Of a DNA stretch of 64,000 nt, positions 26,658-35,152 are shown piece by piece (the first letter of the stretch is position 1; each line of letters starts with the position of its first letter). The notes under the pieces are model-generated. The model was not told the origin of the DNA and did not search any database. It saw nothing but the letters and a program-made list of their open reading frames with translations. A program made the translations under genes and the position numbers. The stretch comes from Aquificaceae bacterium. GTDB taxonomy: Bacteria > Aquificota > Aquificia > Aquificales > Aquificaceae. The stretch covers positions 1 to 64,000 of the forward strand of contig JALSHV010000006.1 in the NCBI GenBank assembly GCA_026981975.1. Direction: 5' to 3'.

Positions 26658-27267
26658 CAGTTGTTAGGAATCTTTCAGAGGTTTTGTTCCTTCTGTAGGA
26701 AGGGAAAGTCTCTGAACAAACGGTGCATATTTCCATAAAACCTATATCTCTTACACCAAAGCTTTCCAGTTCCTTTATAACAGATTCTTGCATATCCATG
26801 AAAAGTTTTCCATCTCTCTGTCTAACGTAATCGGGAAACAAATTTTTGAACTCTTCTCCTACTCTATAGCAGCAAGATTTGGCAGCGGGACCTAAAAAAG
26901 CAAAGATATTGGAAGGATCTTCACCAAGTTCCCTTAGGAGTCTTTCCACTATTCCCGTAGCCAATCCTCTCCAACCGATGTGAGCTATTCCTACTCTTTC
27001 TTTTCCTAAGACTACAAGAGGAGTGCAATCCGCTGTTTTTACACCTATTTTTACATCTTTAAGAGCTGTTACTACTCCATCTCCTATAATAGGTAGCGCG
27101 GGGAAGTATTTCAGCAATATTATCCTGTTTGTGTGTTTTTGAAAGGGAATATAGAGATTCTTCTCTAACTTCCATTGAACTTTTACTTCAATTTGTATGT
27201 TTTTTATACAAAAGAAATAGTTCAACTTTTCAGTTTTCCCGCCTTCTCTGAAGTCCTTCTTATACAT
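26644..27267 (-). CDS. pgeF: PgeF/YfiH (laccase-domain) multicopper-type purine nucleoside phosphorylase-like protein
   Basis: The protein matches the YfiH/PgeF/LACC1 family: GVKTADCTPLVVL, IAHIGWRGLATGIVERL and GPAAKSCCYRVGEEF carry the Cys/His metal ligands. Members act as purine nucleoside phosphorylases/deaminases or in peptidoglycan edit roles. At up to 207 residues it is shorter than the usual ~240, mainly at the N-terminus. The first ATG (27267) overlaps proC by 46 nt; a TTG at 27225 overlapping the proC stop is an alternative start. The 3' end overlaps the flavoprotein gene by 14 nt. Confidence 0.82.
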   Translation of the reverse strand: MYKKDFREGGKTEKLNYFFCIKNIQIEVKVQWKLEKNLYIPFQKHTNRIILLKYFPALPIIGDGVVTALKDVKIGVKTADCTPLVVLGKERVGIAHIGWRGLATGIVERLLRELGEDPSNIFAFLGPAAKSCCYRVGEEFKNLFPDYVRQRDGKLFMDMQESVIKELESFGVRDIGFMEICTVCSETFPSYRRNKTSERFLTTVRIP

Positions 27268-27998
27268 TCTATAATTAATCCTTTGAAACCTTTTTTCTCT
27301 AAGTAAGATATCCCTTCAATAGTTGTCCCACCGGGAGATGTCACCTTTGTGATCCACTCATTGGGACTTCCTTTTTTTTCTTTAATAAGGCTCACACTTC
27401 CCTCAACTGTATCCAAGACTATTTTTAAAGCGGTTTCGTATTCAAAACCTTCTCTGACACCCGCCAGAGCAAGAGCTTCTATGAAGGAAAAGACAAAAGC
27501 AGGACCGCTACCTGCCAGAGCGGTAAAGCTGTCAAAAAGATATTCCGGAATTTCGTAAATATTTCCACAGGAAGAAAACAAATCCTTTAAGAGTTTTTTT
27601 TCTTCTTCATTTACCTCTTCTCCAAAGGCTATTGCAATTGCTCCTTTACCTACAAGTGTGTTTACACTGGGCATGAGTCTTACTACTTTTCTATTACCGA
27701 TTGTGGAGTAAAGAAAATCCAAATCTATACCTGCCGCTATGCTTATTACTAATTTTCCCTTTGTAATATCCTTTATTTCATTAATGACATTCTTTATATC
27801 TTGAGGTTTTACAGCCAAAATAAGAAGATCGCAGTTCTTTGTTAGAAAATAGGAGTTGTTGGGAACTGCAAACCCTTCTTCAATAGCTGCTTGTCTTTTG
27901 CGAGGATCTTTATCGTAAATCCACAGTTCTGCTTTGCTTTTCAACGCACGTGCTATAGCACTTCCCATATTACCGAAGCCGATAATACCTAATTTCAT
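27222..27998 (-). CDS. proC: pyrroline-5-carboxylate reductase
   Basis: The 258-residue enzyme reduces 1-pyrroline-5-carboxylate to proline. It has GFGNMGSAIARAL (NADP site), AVKPQD, VRLMPSVNTLVGKGA, and the signature ALAGSGPAFVFSF with a C-terminal VTSPGGTTIEGI. Length is normal. The start overlaps the DUF2103 stop (ATGA). Confidence 0.95.
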   Translation of the reverse strand: MKLGIIGFGNMGSAIARALKSKAELWIYDKDPRKRQAAIEEGFAVPNNSYFLTKNCDLLILAVKPQDIKNVINEIKDITKGKLVISIAAGIDLDFLYSTIGNRKVVRLMPSVNTLVGKGAIAIAFGEEVNEEEKKLLKDLFSSCGNIYEIPEYLFDSFTALAGSGPAFVFSFIEALALAGVREGFEYETALKIVLDTVEGSVSLIKEKKGSPNEWITKVTSPGGTTIEGISYLEKKGFKGLIIECIRRTSEKAGKLKS

Positions 27999-28279
27999 AA
28001 GAATCTTTCCTTGAAATCTCTTTCAAACTTTTCCTCATCGTTACAAACTACAAAGATTTCCTGAACGGAGGTTCCGGTTTTGTAGAGTAGTTTGTAGCCT
28101 ATTTGTGTTCTGTATTTTAAAAACAGCCCTCTTGATCCTCTTCCTCTGTTTTTACGCACTATTCTGCCGGGAATGATGCTGTTGACCGATTCCCATTTTT
28201 CCATTTCTTTAAGGTATTCCCTTAAACCCTCAAGAAGATGATGCTCTATTTTGAGTTTACCTTTTCTTTTCCTTAGCAT
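27995..28279 (-). CDS. DUF2103-like small protein
   Basis: The 94-residue basic protein contains KIEHHLLEGLREYL, INSIIPGRI-like NSIIPGRIVRKNRG and the C-terminal KTGTSVQEIFVV, which I recognise as the pattern of DUF2103 (annotated as predicted metal-binding, function unknown). It sits 3 nt after the DUF72 gene and overlaps proC, within the long minus-strand operon. Confidence 0.65.
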   Translation of the reverse strand: MLRKRKGKLKIEHHLLEGLREYLKEMEKWESVNSIIPGRIVRKNRGRGSRGLFLKYRTQIGYKLLYKTGTSVQEIFVVCNDEEKFERDFKERFL

Positions 28280-28282
28280 TGG

Positions 28283-29023
28283 TTAAATTTTAACACTGGT
28301 GAGAATTTCCTTCAGCTTAAGGCAGTTATACGGTGCGGCAGCATCGTAATCGTTATTAAAGTAAACGTAAATTCTCAAAGCTCCTAATTTTTTTAAACGT
28401 GAAGCCAATTGATAAAGTTCCTCTTCTGTGTAGTAATACCTATACCACTTGTTCTTACCGTGCATTCTGATATAAAGCACTTCTGAAGTCTTTACAATAT
28501 CTTCGGGAAGTCCGGGAGCGCTTACAGAACAAAAAGTTACATTGGTTTCCGCTAAGGTTTTATAAACTTCTTCCCTCCACCAGTTAGGATTTCTGAACTC
28601 AAAAACATTTGTAAAATCAGTGTTTATCTGTTTTATAAGTCTGTTTAAATTTTCCTCAGAATACCTGTAAGAGGGAGGAAATTGAAAGAGAAAGGCACCC
28701 AGTTTATCACCGAGACAAGTTGCTACCGTTTCGTAAAAGTTTTTTAAAAGTTCTTCTGTTTCTGTAAATTTTCTGAGATGTGTTATGATCCTGTTTACTT
28801 TAACGGAAAAAACAAATCCCTGTGGAGTATTCCTATAGAATCTTTTCAAGTTTTCTTTGGTGGGAAATTTGTAGAAAGTTGAGTTGATTTCCACTGTATT
28901 GAAATACCTACAGTAATAAGACAGCCAATCCGAGGGTTTAATATCCTCAGGGTAAAACTTCCCCTTCCAATCTCTGTAAAAGAATCCACTGCAACCGAGC
29001 AGGTATTTATTATCCTCCCGCAA
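28283..29023 (-). CDS. DUF72 (YecE-like) TIM-barrel protein
   Basis: The 246-residue protein has the DUF72 hallmarks: GCSGFFYRDWKGKFYP at the N-terminus, VEINSTFYKFP, FVFSVKVNRIITH, LGAFLFQFPPS, VFEFRNPNWW and the C-terminal VYFNNDYDAAAPYNCLKL. Function is unknown. The start overlaps the sulfur-carrier gene by 14 nt. Confidence 0.88.
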   Translation of the reverse strand: MREDNKYLLGCSGFFYRDWKGKFYPEDIKPSDWLSYYCRYFNTVEINSTFYKFPTKENLKRFYRNTPQGFVFSVKVNRIITHLRKFTETEELLKNFYETVATCLGDKLGAFLFQFPPSYRYSEENLNRLIKQINTDFTNVFEFRNPNWWREEVYKTLAETNVTFCSVSAPGLPEDIVKTSEVLYIRMHGKNKWYRYYYTEEELYQLASRLKKLGALRIYVYFNNDYDAAAPYNCLKLKEILTSVKI

Positions 29024-29285
29024 TTGCCGGAACTATGGAGAGAACATCACCGTCTTTAAGTTCCGTTTCTGTTCCTTTAAGGAATCTTATATCCTCGTCA
29101 TTCAGATACAAGTTTACGAAGCGCCTTACTTCTCCTTTATCGTCTAGAATGCGCTCTTTAAAACCCGGATACATCTCTTCTAATTTCTCTATAGCTTCTC
29201 TTACGGTGGAAGCGTTTACCTCTATTTCCCCTTGTCCGTCTGTTAATCTCCTCAGAGGTGTGGGAACTCTTACAGTTATAGCCAT
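29010..29285 (-). CDS. ubiquitin-like sulfur carrier (ThiS/MoaD/CysO family)
   Basis: The 91-residue beta-grasp protein ends in Gly-Gly (VPAIAGG), the terminus that is adenylated and thiocarboxylated by E1-like enzymes. Segments TPLRRLTDGQ, RRFVNLYLNDEDIRFL and LKDGDVLSIVPAIAGG resemble the CysO-like subgroup rather than canonical MoaD. The ttuA-like thiolase gene lies two genes upstream, so it may be the TtuB-type sulfur donor for tRNA thiolation, though molybdopterin or cysteine synthesis are alternatives. A structured element occupies the leader. Confidence 0.8.
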   Translation of the reverse strand: MAITVRVPTPLRRLTDGQGEIEVNASTVREAIEKLEEMYPGFKERILDDKGEVRRFVNLYLNDEDIRFLKGTETELKDGDVLSIVPAIAGG

Positions 29286-29302
29286 ACGCTAACCTAATCT
29301 TA

Positions 29303-29397
29303 ACCGGAGTTTTTAACTGTCCACTCCGGTGCCGGGCTATTTATACCGCGCCTTTTTGGGGTGTCCATGAACCCGGCAGGCGCCATTTGAACACCCC
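29303..29397 (-). ncRNA. structured intergenic RNA candidate between rplU and the sulfur-carrier gene
   Basis: This GC-rich stretch lies in an otherwise AT-rich genome. On the minus strand, from 5' to 3': GGGGTGTTC (29397-29389) pairs with GGACACCCC (29366-29358), 9 bp; the intervening loop holds GGCGCC (29384-29379) and TGCCGGG (29378-29372); downstream GGCGC (29352-29348) can pair with GCGCC, and CCCGGCA (29336-29330) pairs with TGCCGGG, 7 bp. The first and third helices interleave, giving an H-type pseudoknot. An 8-bp hairpin ACCGGAGT/ACTCCGGT (29330-29303) follows. No U-tract follows. It does not match any riboswitch consensus that I recall. Confidence 0.45.
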
Positions 29398-29400
29398 TTT

Positions 29401-29697
29401 TTAAGGTTTTATTTCTTTAATCAACAGTTCCGTGTATAGTTGTCTGTGTCCTTTCCATCTTTTGTAGTTTTTCTTAGGCTTATATTTAAATACGGTAAGC
29501 TTTTTCCCCTTACCGTGAGCCACTACTTCTGCTATCACTTTACCAGTGTTAAATTCCAAACTGCCGTCTTCTCTCTTCAGGAGAAGAGGTTTGAACTCAA
29601 CAGTGCTTCCTACGTCAGTGTCTAATTTTTCTACTCTTAGTTTCAAACCCGGTTCTACTCTATACTGCTTGCCTCCTGTTTTTATAACTGCATACAT
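29401..29697 (-). CDS. rplU: ribosomal protein L21
   Basis: The 98-residue protein matches bL21 (MYAVIKTGGKQYRVEPG, FKYKPKKNYKRWKGHRQLYTEL). It binds 23S rRNA near L20. A Shine-Dalgarno AAAGGGGGT lies about 7 bases before ATG. It is separated from rpmA (at 39.7 kb) although the two are usually adjacent in bacteria. Confidence 0.97.
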   Translation of the reverse strand: MYAVIKTGGKQYRVEPGLKLRVEKLDTDVGSTVEFKPLLLKREDGSLEFNTGKVIAEVVAHGKGKKLTVFKYKPKKNYKRWKGHRQLYTELLIKEIKP

Positions 29698-29724
29698 GGT
29701 TACTACCCCCTTTGAAGCAGTTTA

Positions 29725-30615
29725 CTATCTTACAGTAATTTCCTTTAATCTGCAAAAAGAACATACATCTGTAGGGCTGGGTTCTCCGCATATTTTACAC
29801 TTTTTTAAATCTGTAGTATCGGTTTGATTGAATTTCGGCAGGATTTTTCTTATATACTCAAGATAAAATCTGAGTTTAGTGCCGGGGAATTTTTCTTCTA
29901 TCCTGTTCAGTAGTTCTTTATAGAAAACAGTAGAAGCGTCTTTTGAAAAAGGACACTCTTCTTCAATAAAATCTATACCGTTCAGCAGAGCGTAAAGAGC
30001 TGTCTCCTTTTCTGTAAACTTACAAAAAGGTTTTACTTTTTTAACAAATCCCTTTTCCTCTTCAAGAACAGGTGATTTCCTTCCCAAATACTTCAGATTC
30101 CAGTTTAAAACATTGGACAGCAGTGAGGAAGTTTCATCGTCAAGATTGTGACCTGTGGCAACCACACTGTAACCTTTCTCCCGGGCAAATTTGTTGAAAT
30201 TATACCTTTTAACTAGTCCGCAAATGGAACACGCTTCTCTTACAGTTTTTTCTTGTAATTCCGGAATTCCTGCCAATTCTTTACTAAGATCCACTACAAA
30301 AAGTTCCGCTTTTAGTCTGAGGGATAGATCTCTACTCTTTTGTAGTGATTTTTCCGAATACTCCCCTATACCTAGGTTTATGTGAAGTGCATCTGCTCTG
30401 TATCCTAATTTACACAGTAGATACCAAAGAGCTAAGCTGTCCTTTCCACCAGAAACCGCTACTAAGATTTTGTCTTTGTGAGAAAACATTCTGAATTCTT
30501 TAAGGGTTCTTTTCGTATAGCGTTCAAACCAGTTGATAAAATCCTTTCCGCAAAGAGCTAATCTGTGATGGGGCATATAAATTACAGGTTTTTTTCTGCA
30601 AATTCTACACTTCAC
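29725..30615 (-). CDS. ttuA: TtuA-like tRNA 2-thiolation enzyme
   Basis: The 296-residue ATP-pyrophosphatase has an N-terminal zinc finger (CRIC ... LCGKDF), the PP-loop SGGKDSLALW, a catalytic/cluster cysteine in ACSICG, GHNLDDET, and a C-terminal zinc finger (CKICGEPSPTDVCSFC). This two-finger layout is that of TtuA/Ncs6 rather than TtcA or TilS. TtuA thiolates U54 of tRNA for heat stability, using the ubiquitin-like carrier TtuB. A GG-ending carrier is encoded two genes downstream. Its start overlaps the esterase-like gene by 4 nt. Confidence 0.83.
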   Translation of the reverse strand: MKCRICRKKPVIYMPHHRLALCGKDFINWFERYTKRTLKEFRMFSHKDKILVAVSGGKDSLALWYLLCKLGYRADALHINLGIGEYSEKSLQKSRDLSLRLKAELFVVDLSKELAGIPELQEKTVREACSICGLVKRYNFNKFAREKGYSVVATGHNLDDETSSLLSNVLNWNLKYLGRKSPVLEEEKGFVKKVKPFCKFTEKETALYALLNGIDFIEEECPFSKDASTVFYKELLNRIEEKFPGTKLRFYLEYIRKILPKFNQTDTTDLKKCKICGEPSPTDVCSFCRLKEITVR

Positions 30616-31307
30616 AGTTTTCCTTCCTTTACAAGGTTGGTTAAAACTTTCCCAAAAGTTTCACTCAGCTGGTGATTGTCTTCCACTTCTATAAAATCTT
30701 TAACCTTAACCTTTTTTGCAAATAAGCGACTTCTTTCTATGGGAACTATTTCATCTAAAATACCGTGAACGATCAAAATATCCACGGGAGGAATCTCGGG
30801 AAAATAAACTTCGTTACCTTTTATGATTTCATAGTTGTTTTCAATTATATCTGTTGCAAAATCTTCTCTTATTTCTATTTCCTTGTCCTCTTCTTTGATT
30901 TTAAGTTTTTCCTTTCCTTTGAGCCAGTTCTTTGTCTTTTCTTCACCAAATTCCTTAACTATCAAGGAAAGGGTTTCAAAAGAGGGTGCTAATAAAAGAA
31001 CACTGCGGGTGTTTCCTAATCTCTTAAATCTTATAAGATTTGCCACAATATAAGCTCCGTGAGAGCTACCGCATAAAGTAATGTGTTTGTAACTTTCTGA
31101 AAAACCTAAGATCAAAGCTTCCATAACTTCAAGAATTTCCGTGGTTGTATGCGTTTCGTAATTCATATCCATTGCGTAGAAGGAAAAACTTTTAGTTTTG
31201 CTAAAATGGAGTCTTGCAAATTCTATTTTTGAACCGCTGATGTCAGTAGCAAAACCGTGCAAGTGAATCCAAAGCCTTTCCGGGTTGTTTTTATCGTAGA
31301 AGAACAT
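30612..31307 (-). CDS. alpha/beta hydrolase (YqiA/UPF0227-like esterase)
   Basis: The 231-residue protein has IHLHGFATDISGSK (oxyanion region), nucleophile elbow GSSHGAY, an aspartate in VHGILDEIVPI and a histidine in DNHQL, a complete Ser-Asp-His triad. Substrate unknown. It begins 2 nt after argH and overlaps ttuA. Confidence 0.75.
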   Translation of the reverse strand: MFFYDKNNPERLWIHLHGFATDISGSKIEFARLHFSKTKSFSFYAMDMNYETHTTTEILEVMEALILGFSESYKHITLCGSSHGAYIVANLIRFKRLGNTRSVLLLAPSFETLSLIVKEFGEEKTKNWLKGKEKLKIKEEDKEIEIREDFATDIIENNYEIIKGNEVYFPEIPPVDILIVHGILDEIVPIERSRLFAKKVKVKDFIEVEDNHQLSETFGKVLTNLVKEGKL

Positions 31308-31309
31308 GG

Positions 31310-32683
31310 TTATAAACCCTCTTCTCTTTTTGCTATTTCAATCATTTTTAAAACCTCCTTCTTAGCTGTTCCTCCGTAAGTTTCTCTTCTATCGGCTACT
31401 TTAAAAGGATTAAGAATTTCAAAGACATCTTCTTCAAAGAGGAGAGAAAATCTTTGAAGCTCTTCAAGTGTCAAATCCTCGGGAGTTTTCCTTTTTTCTA
31501 CAAGATAAGATACCAAAGCACCCACTTTTTTATGAGCTTCTCTGAAAGGCATACCCTTTTCTACCAAATAGTTAGCTAAGTCAGTTACAAGTGTAAACCC
31601 GCCTGCTTTTTTTTCCATAGTTTCTTTTTTTACTCTTATGTTCTTTATCACTTCTCTCATAGCTATTATGGATCCTTTTAACGTCTTGATACTGTCAAAC
31701 AGGGGTTCTTTATCCTCTTGTAAATCCCTATTATACGCTGTAGGAAGACCCTTAAGAACAACTAACAGCGTTAAGAGGTTACCCGTAAGTCTACCGGTTT
31801 TACCCCTTACAAGCTCAAGAATGTCTGGATTTTTCTTCTGAGGCATTATAGAACTGCCTGTGCACAGTTTATCAGGCAGTTCCACATAGCCGAATTCTTC
31901 AGAAGACCATAGAATAAGATCTTCCGCTAATCTTGACAGATGAATTCCCGTTAAAGCACAGGCAAAAAGCAGTTCCACAAGGAAATCCCTATCGGAAGTA
32001 GCGTAAAGGGAATTTCTGGCAAGACGGTTAAAATTTAGAATATCAGCTGTGTAAAATCTATCCAGCGGAAAATCAACACCCGCAACCGCTCCGCTTCCCA
32101 AGGGTAACTCATCAGCTCTTCTATAACAGTCCAGTAGTCTTTCTACATCTTTAAGAAATGCTTCCCTGAATGCAAGAAAGTAGTGAGCCAATCTTATAGG
32201 TTGAGCGCGTTGCAGATGAGTATAAGCGGTTATTACTACTTCAACATTCTCCTCAGCTTTAATAACAAGAGTCTCTCTAAGTTTTTTGAGTTCTCTTAGT
32301 ATTTCTGAGAGTTCTTTTTTTATGTAAATTTTTTCATCTGTAACCACTTGATCGTTACGGGATCTGGCTGTATGTAGTTTAAGACCTACTTCCCCGATTC
32401 TCCTTACCAACTCACTTTCTATATTCATGTGAATGTCTTCAAATTCCTTTTTCCATTTAACTTTTCCCTGACTTATATCCTTTTCTATACTTTCAAGCCC
32501 TTTTAGTATTTTCTCTGCCTCTTCTTCTGTCAAAACCCCCGCTTTGAGAAGTGTTTTCACATGTGCTTTACTTTGAGAAATGTCTTCCTGAGCGAGTTCT
32601 TTGTCAAAGCTTACCGACTCTGTGAATTCCTCTACAAACTTATCGGTGTCTTCGGAAAATCTACCGCTCCACGGCTTTTCCAT
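31310..32683 (-). CDS. argH: argininosuccinate lyase
   Basis: The 457-residue enzyme splits argininosuccinate into arginine and fumarate. Family motifs are WSGRF at the N-terminus, HTARSRNDQV, THLQRAQP and the signature GSSIMPQKKNPD. The frame extends upstream to 32851 but that part overlaps the divergent lipoprotein gene; MEKPWSGRF at 32683 gives the normal family length. It heads the long minus-strand operon that runs to pgeF. No clear Shine-Dalgarno. Confidence 0.96.
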   Translation of the reverse strand: MEKPWSGRFSEDTDKFVEEFTESVSFDKELAQEDISQSKAHVKTLLKAGVLTEEEAEKILKGLESIEKDISQGKVKWKKEFEDIHMNIESELVRRIGEVGLKLHTARSRNDQVVTDEKIYIKKELSEILRELKKLRETLVIKAEENVEVVITAYTHLQRAQPIRLAHYFLAFREAFLKDVERLLDCYRRADELPLGSGAVAGVDFPLDRFYTADILNFNRLARNSLYATSDRDFLVELLFACALTGIHLSRLAEDLILWSSEEFGYVELPDKLCTGSSIMPQKKNPDILELVRGKTGRLTGNLLTLLVVLKGLPTAYNRDLQEDKEPLFDSIKTLKGSIIAMREVIKNIRVKKETMEKKAGGFTLVTDLANYLVEKGMPFREAHKKVGALVSYLVEKRKTPEDLTLEELQRFSLLFEEDVFEILNPFKVADRRETYGGTAKKEVLKMIEIAKREEGL

Positions 32684-32774
32684 AAAAGCTAATTTTAAGG
32701 TAATTTTCACTTGATTTTTCATACTTTTGTAAATAACAAGAATAAATAGAGACTCTTTTAGGGGAGGTCTAATC

Positions 32775-35120
32775 ATGCACAGGAAACTGATCTTAGCTTT
32801 GAGCTTTTTAATTCTTGGTGTGTTTTTGTTTTCCTGTGCAGAGAGCGGCACAGAACCGTCAGTTGGACCTTCTGCAGCTTACGAGCTTTCCGTTACCGGA
32901 AAGGTAACAGTTAACGGTTCTACTCCTAACTCCCAACTCAGTGTAGAAGTTGTCTCTATCTCTCCCGAAGGAAAAGTGATAGAGAAGAAGCAAAGTCAAA
33001 CAGCTTTTAGTTCAAGTCAACCCACCGTAAACGGGAGTTTTTCTGTTTCTATCAAAGCTGTTCCAAAGGGAAAGATTGTAGTAACCGCTTACGGACCCGG
33101 TTATACACAGGCAGTAAAGACACTGGTTAATAAGGGTGGCAAGAATTTATCGGTTAATCTGGATCTACAGAGCGCAACTACTCAAACTGTGAACATAAAC
33201 AACGGAATAGTCATATCTTCCTCCGGTAGAAAATACGTAAGAATCGCCTTTGCAAAAGACAACAACGGCAATCTCAAACCCATTACAGGACTCAGCGCTA
33301 TGAGTTCTAATTCAAAAGTAATAGATATAGGAATTCCATTGGAAGCTCTTCAGTCTAATACGTTGACAGTAAGTTACAAAGACTATCAACCTTCTAATCC
33401 CGATGACTACAAGAACTTTCCCGGTGAAGAAACAGAAAGAGGTGAGAGGCTTGTCTCCATTGGTTTTGATTACTTAGACATAAGAGATGAAAGCGGGAAC
33501 AATCCTTTTACACAGGGTATAAACGCTTGGCTTGTGCAGGGAGAATACTACAGAATTCTACGCTGGATAGATTGTCAGCAAATCAACAATATCAGAAATA
33601 CGCTCGGATCCTTAGATGAAGATCCCAATAAACCAGGTATTCAGCTAACCTTTTACGCTTTTGATACCGACAGAGGTGTATGGGTAGAAGCGGGAAAGGG
33701 AACATTTGTGGATAACAGCACCATTGACTTTATGAATCAAGAGTGGGACTATATTGTTCAGAACGGTTGTAATCCAAACTCTACTTCAAATAACAATAAC
33801 GATTCCGATCCGGGCTGTAGTGAATACGGTATATTCACAGATGAGAACAGTATATGTGCGGATAGCAACGACTTTGTGGTAATCAGTGTTACCAATCCGC
33901 AACTTCAATGGAAAAACCTTGACTATGTAGTTCCTGAAGGTGGCATAGTTTCTTGTGATATAAGAGTTCTTGACGAAGACGGTAATCCCATCAGCGGTGC
34001 TTGGGTTTCTGCTTTTTCCGATGTGGGTTGTATGGCCTTTGCAGAAGGAATAACAGACAGCAACGGGACGGTCACTCTTGAAGCTATGGGTTATGCTGAT
34101 AACTGCCAAGCCACTGTAGAAGTTTGGTATATGATGAACTCCACTTCCGGCACAGTTAACTTTGATAGAGGATCTCAATGTTGGGTAGATTTCATAATTA
34201 GCAATCCTTTTGATTGCACAGTTAAAGGAAAAGTAGTAAATGAAAACAACGAACCGGTTTCCGATTTATTGGTGTGGACATACGCTTCTTCTTCTCAAGC
34301 GGGACACGTTTACAACTACGGTATGACTGACTCTAATGGAGTGTTCTCCATACCTATAGCTTGTAATGCGGAAGGTTGGGTTTACGCCAAGTGGAAGTTC
34401 AAAACTTATAATGTTAACGGTAGTAAAGATTACGATGAAGTCAGCGATAGTGGAACAGTAGCAGATGTTGGGACTATACAGATAGTTAACGATCCGCCTG
34501 TTTCACAGGTTTATAAACAGAGCACATCTCCTCAGGTAGGCAATCCTATAACAATAGGTGTATGTGCATGGGATATGGAAGGAAACTATCCCCTGAGTTA
34601 TGAAATAAAAGTCAACGGCACTTCTATAGCAAGTGGTAGCGATTGGGACATATCCACAGCCTGTAGGGACTTCGTATACGATTTAAACGCAGCAGGGCAA
34701 TACTGCTTTGAGGCTTACTTCACAGACAGCACAGGTAAGGGTGCGCCTTCCGGGAGCAGTTACTGTATAAACATAGACAATTCAAATCACTACATAGATC
34801 TGACTACCATGGGAACGGGTTATTACTGGAACATTGACATACTCGGATATACTGTTGAGGAGGTTAACTTGTGGATCTTAGCTTCTGCAATGGATAGTAA
34901 TACTCTTCACAACCCTTCTGTTGATTCAATAAATTACACTTGCAGTGAGACAGATAGCGGTTCTTTAACTCCAAGTGCCTGGGGTAATACCCTTTGTAGT
35001 TCCCCAGCATGTAACGCTACTATAGATGTAAACACCCGGTGGTGCGACTTTACCATCAGCGCAACCGATGGAACACTCAGTATAAACCATACTAAGAGAA
35101 TTCAAGTCTTCGGCAGATAA
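32775..35120 (+). CDS. large surface lipoprotein with repeated Ig/carboxypeptidase-regulatory-like domains
   Basis: The 781-residue protein starts with a signal peptide ending in the lipobox LFSC (lipid-attached Cys21). The remainder is beta-rich. Segments with D-x-x-G-x-P/NGxxxxxxTDSNGxxxL spacing (for example GNPISGAWVSAF...TDSNGTVTL and NEPVSDLLVWTY...TDSNGVFSI) resemble carboxypeptidase regulatory-like domains. More than 20 cysteines in the mature part suggest disulfides or metal binding on the cell surface. Shine-Dalgarno GGAGGT is 6 bases upstream. Function unknown. Confidence 0.7.
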   Translation: MHRKLILALSFLILGVFLFSCAESGTEPSVGPSAAYELSVTGKVTVNGSTPNSQLSVEVVSISPEGKVIEKKQSQTAFSSSQPTVNGSFSVSIKAVPKGKIVVTAYGPGYTQAVKTLVNKGGKNLSVNLDLQSATTQTVNINNGIVISSSGRKYVRIAFAKDNNGNLKPITGLSAMSSNSKVIDIGIPLEALQSNTLTVSYKDYQPSNPDDYKNFPGEETERGERLVSIGFDYLDIRDESGNNPFTQGINAWLVQGEYYRILRWIDCQQINNIRNTLGSLDEDPNKPGIQLTFYAFDTDRGVWVEAGKGTFVDNSTIDFMNQEWDYIVQNGCNPNSTSNNNNDSDPGCSEYGIFTDENSICADSNDFVVISVTNPQLQWKNLDYVVPEGGIVSCDIRVLDEDGNPISGAWVSAFSDVGCMAFAEGITDSNGTVTLEAMGYADNCQATVEVWYMMNSTSGTVNFDRGSQCWVDFIISNPFDCTVKGKVVNENNEPVSDLLVWTYASSSQAGHVYNYGMTDSNGVFSIPIACNAEGWVYAKWKFKTYNVNGSKDYDEVSDSGTVADVGTIQIVNDPPVSQVYKQSTSPQVGNPITIGVCAWDMEGNYPLSYEIKVNGTSIASGSDWDISTACRDFVYDLNAAGQYCFEAYFTDSTGKGAPSGSSYCINIDNSNHYIDLTTMGTGYYWNIDILGYTVEEVNLWILASAMDSNTLHNPSVDSINYTCSETDSGSLTPSAWGNTLCSSPACNATIDVNTRWCDFTISATDGTLSINHTKRIQVFGR

Positions 35121-35124
35121 ATCC

Positions 35125-35152
35125 AAGCCCGCCTTTCATGGCGGGCTTTTTA
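35125..35152. terminator. bidirectional intrinsic terminator
   Basis: AAGCCCGCC-TTTCAT-GGCGGGCTT forms a 9-bp GC-rich stem followed by a T-run on the plus strand, right after the lipoprotein gene and before the convergent 3' end of the DUF2227 gene; the A-rich other flank lets it act in both directions. Confidence 0.85.

Noticed and set aside
29286-29400. Known riboswitch (fluoride, ZTP or Moco) in front of the sulfur-carrier gene
   Set aside because: The conserved cores of those classes as I recall them are not present; only the generic pseudoknot layout is shared.
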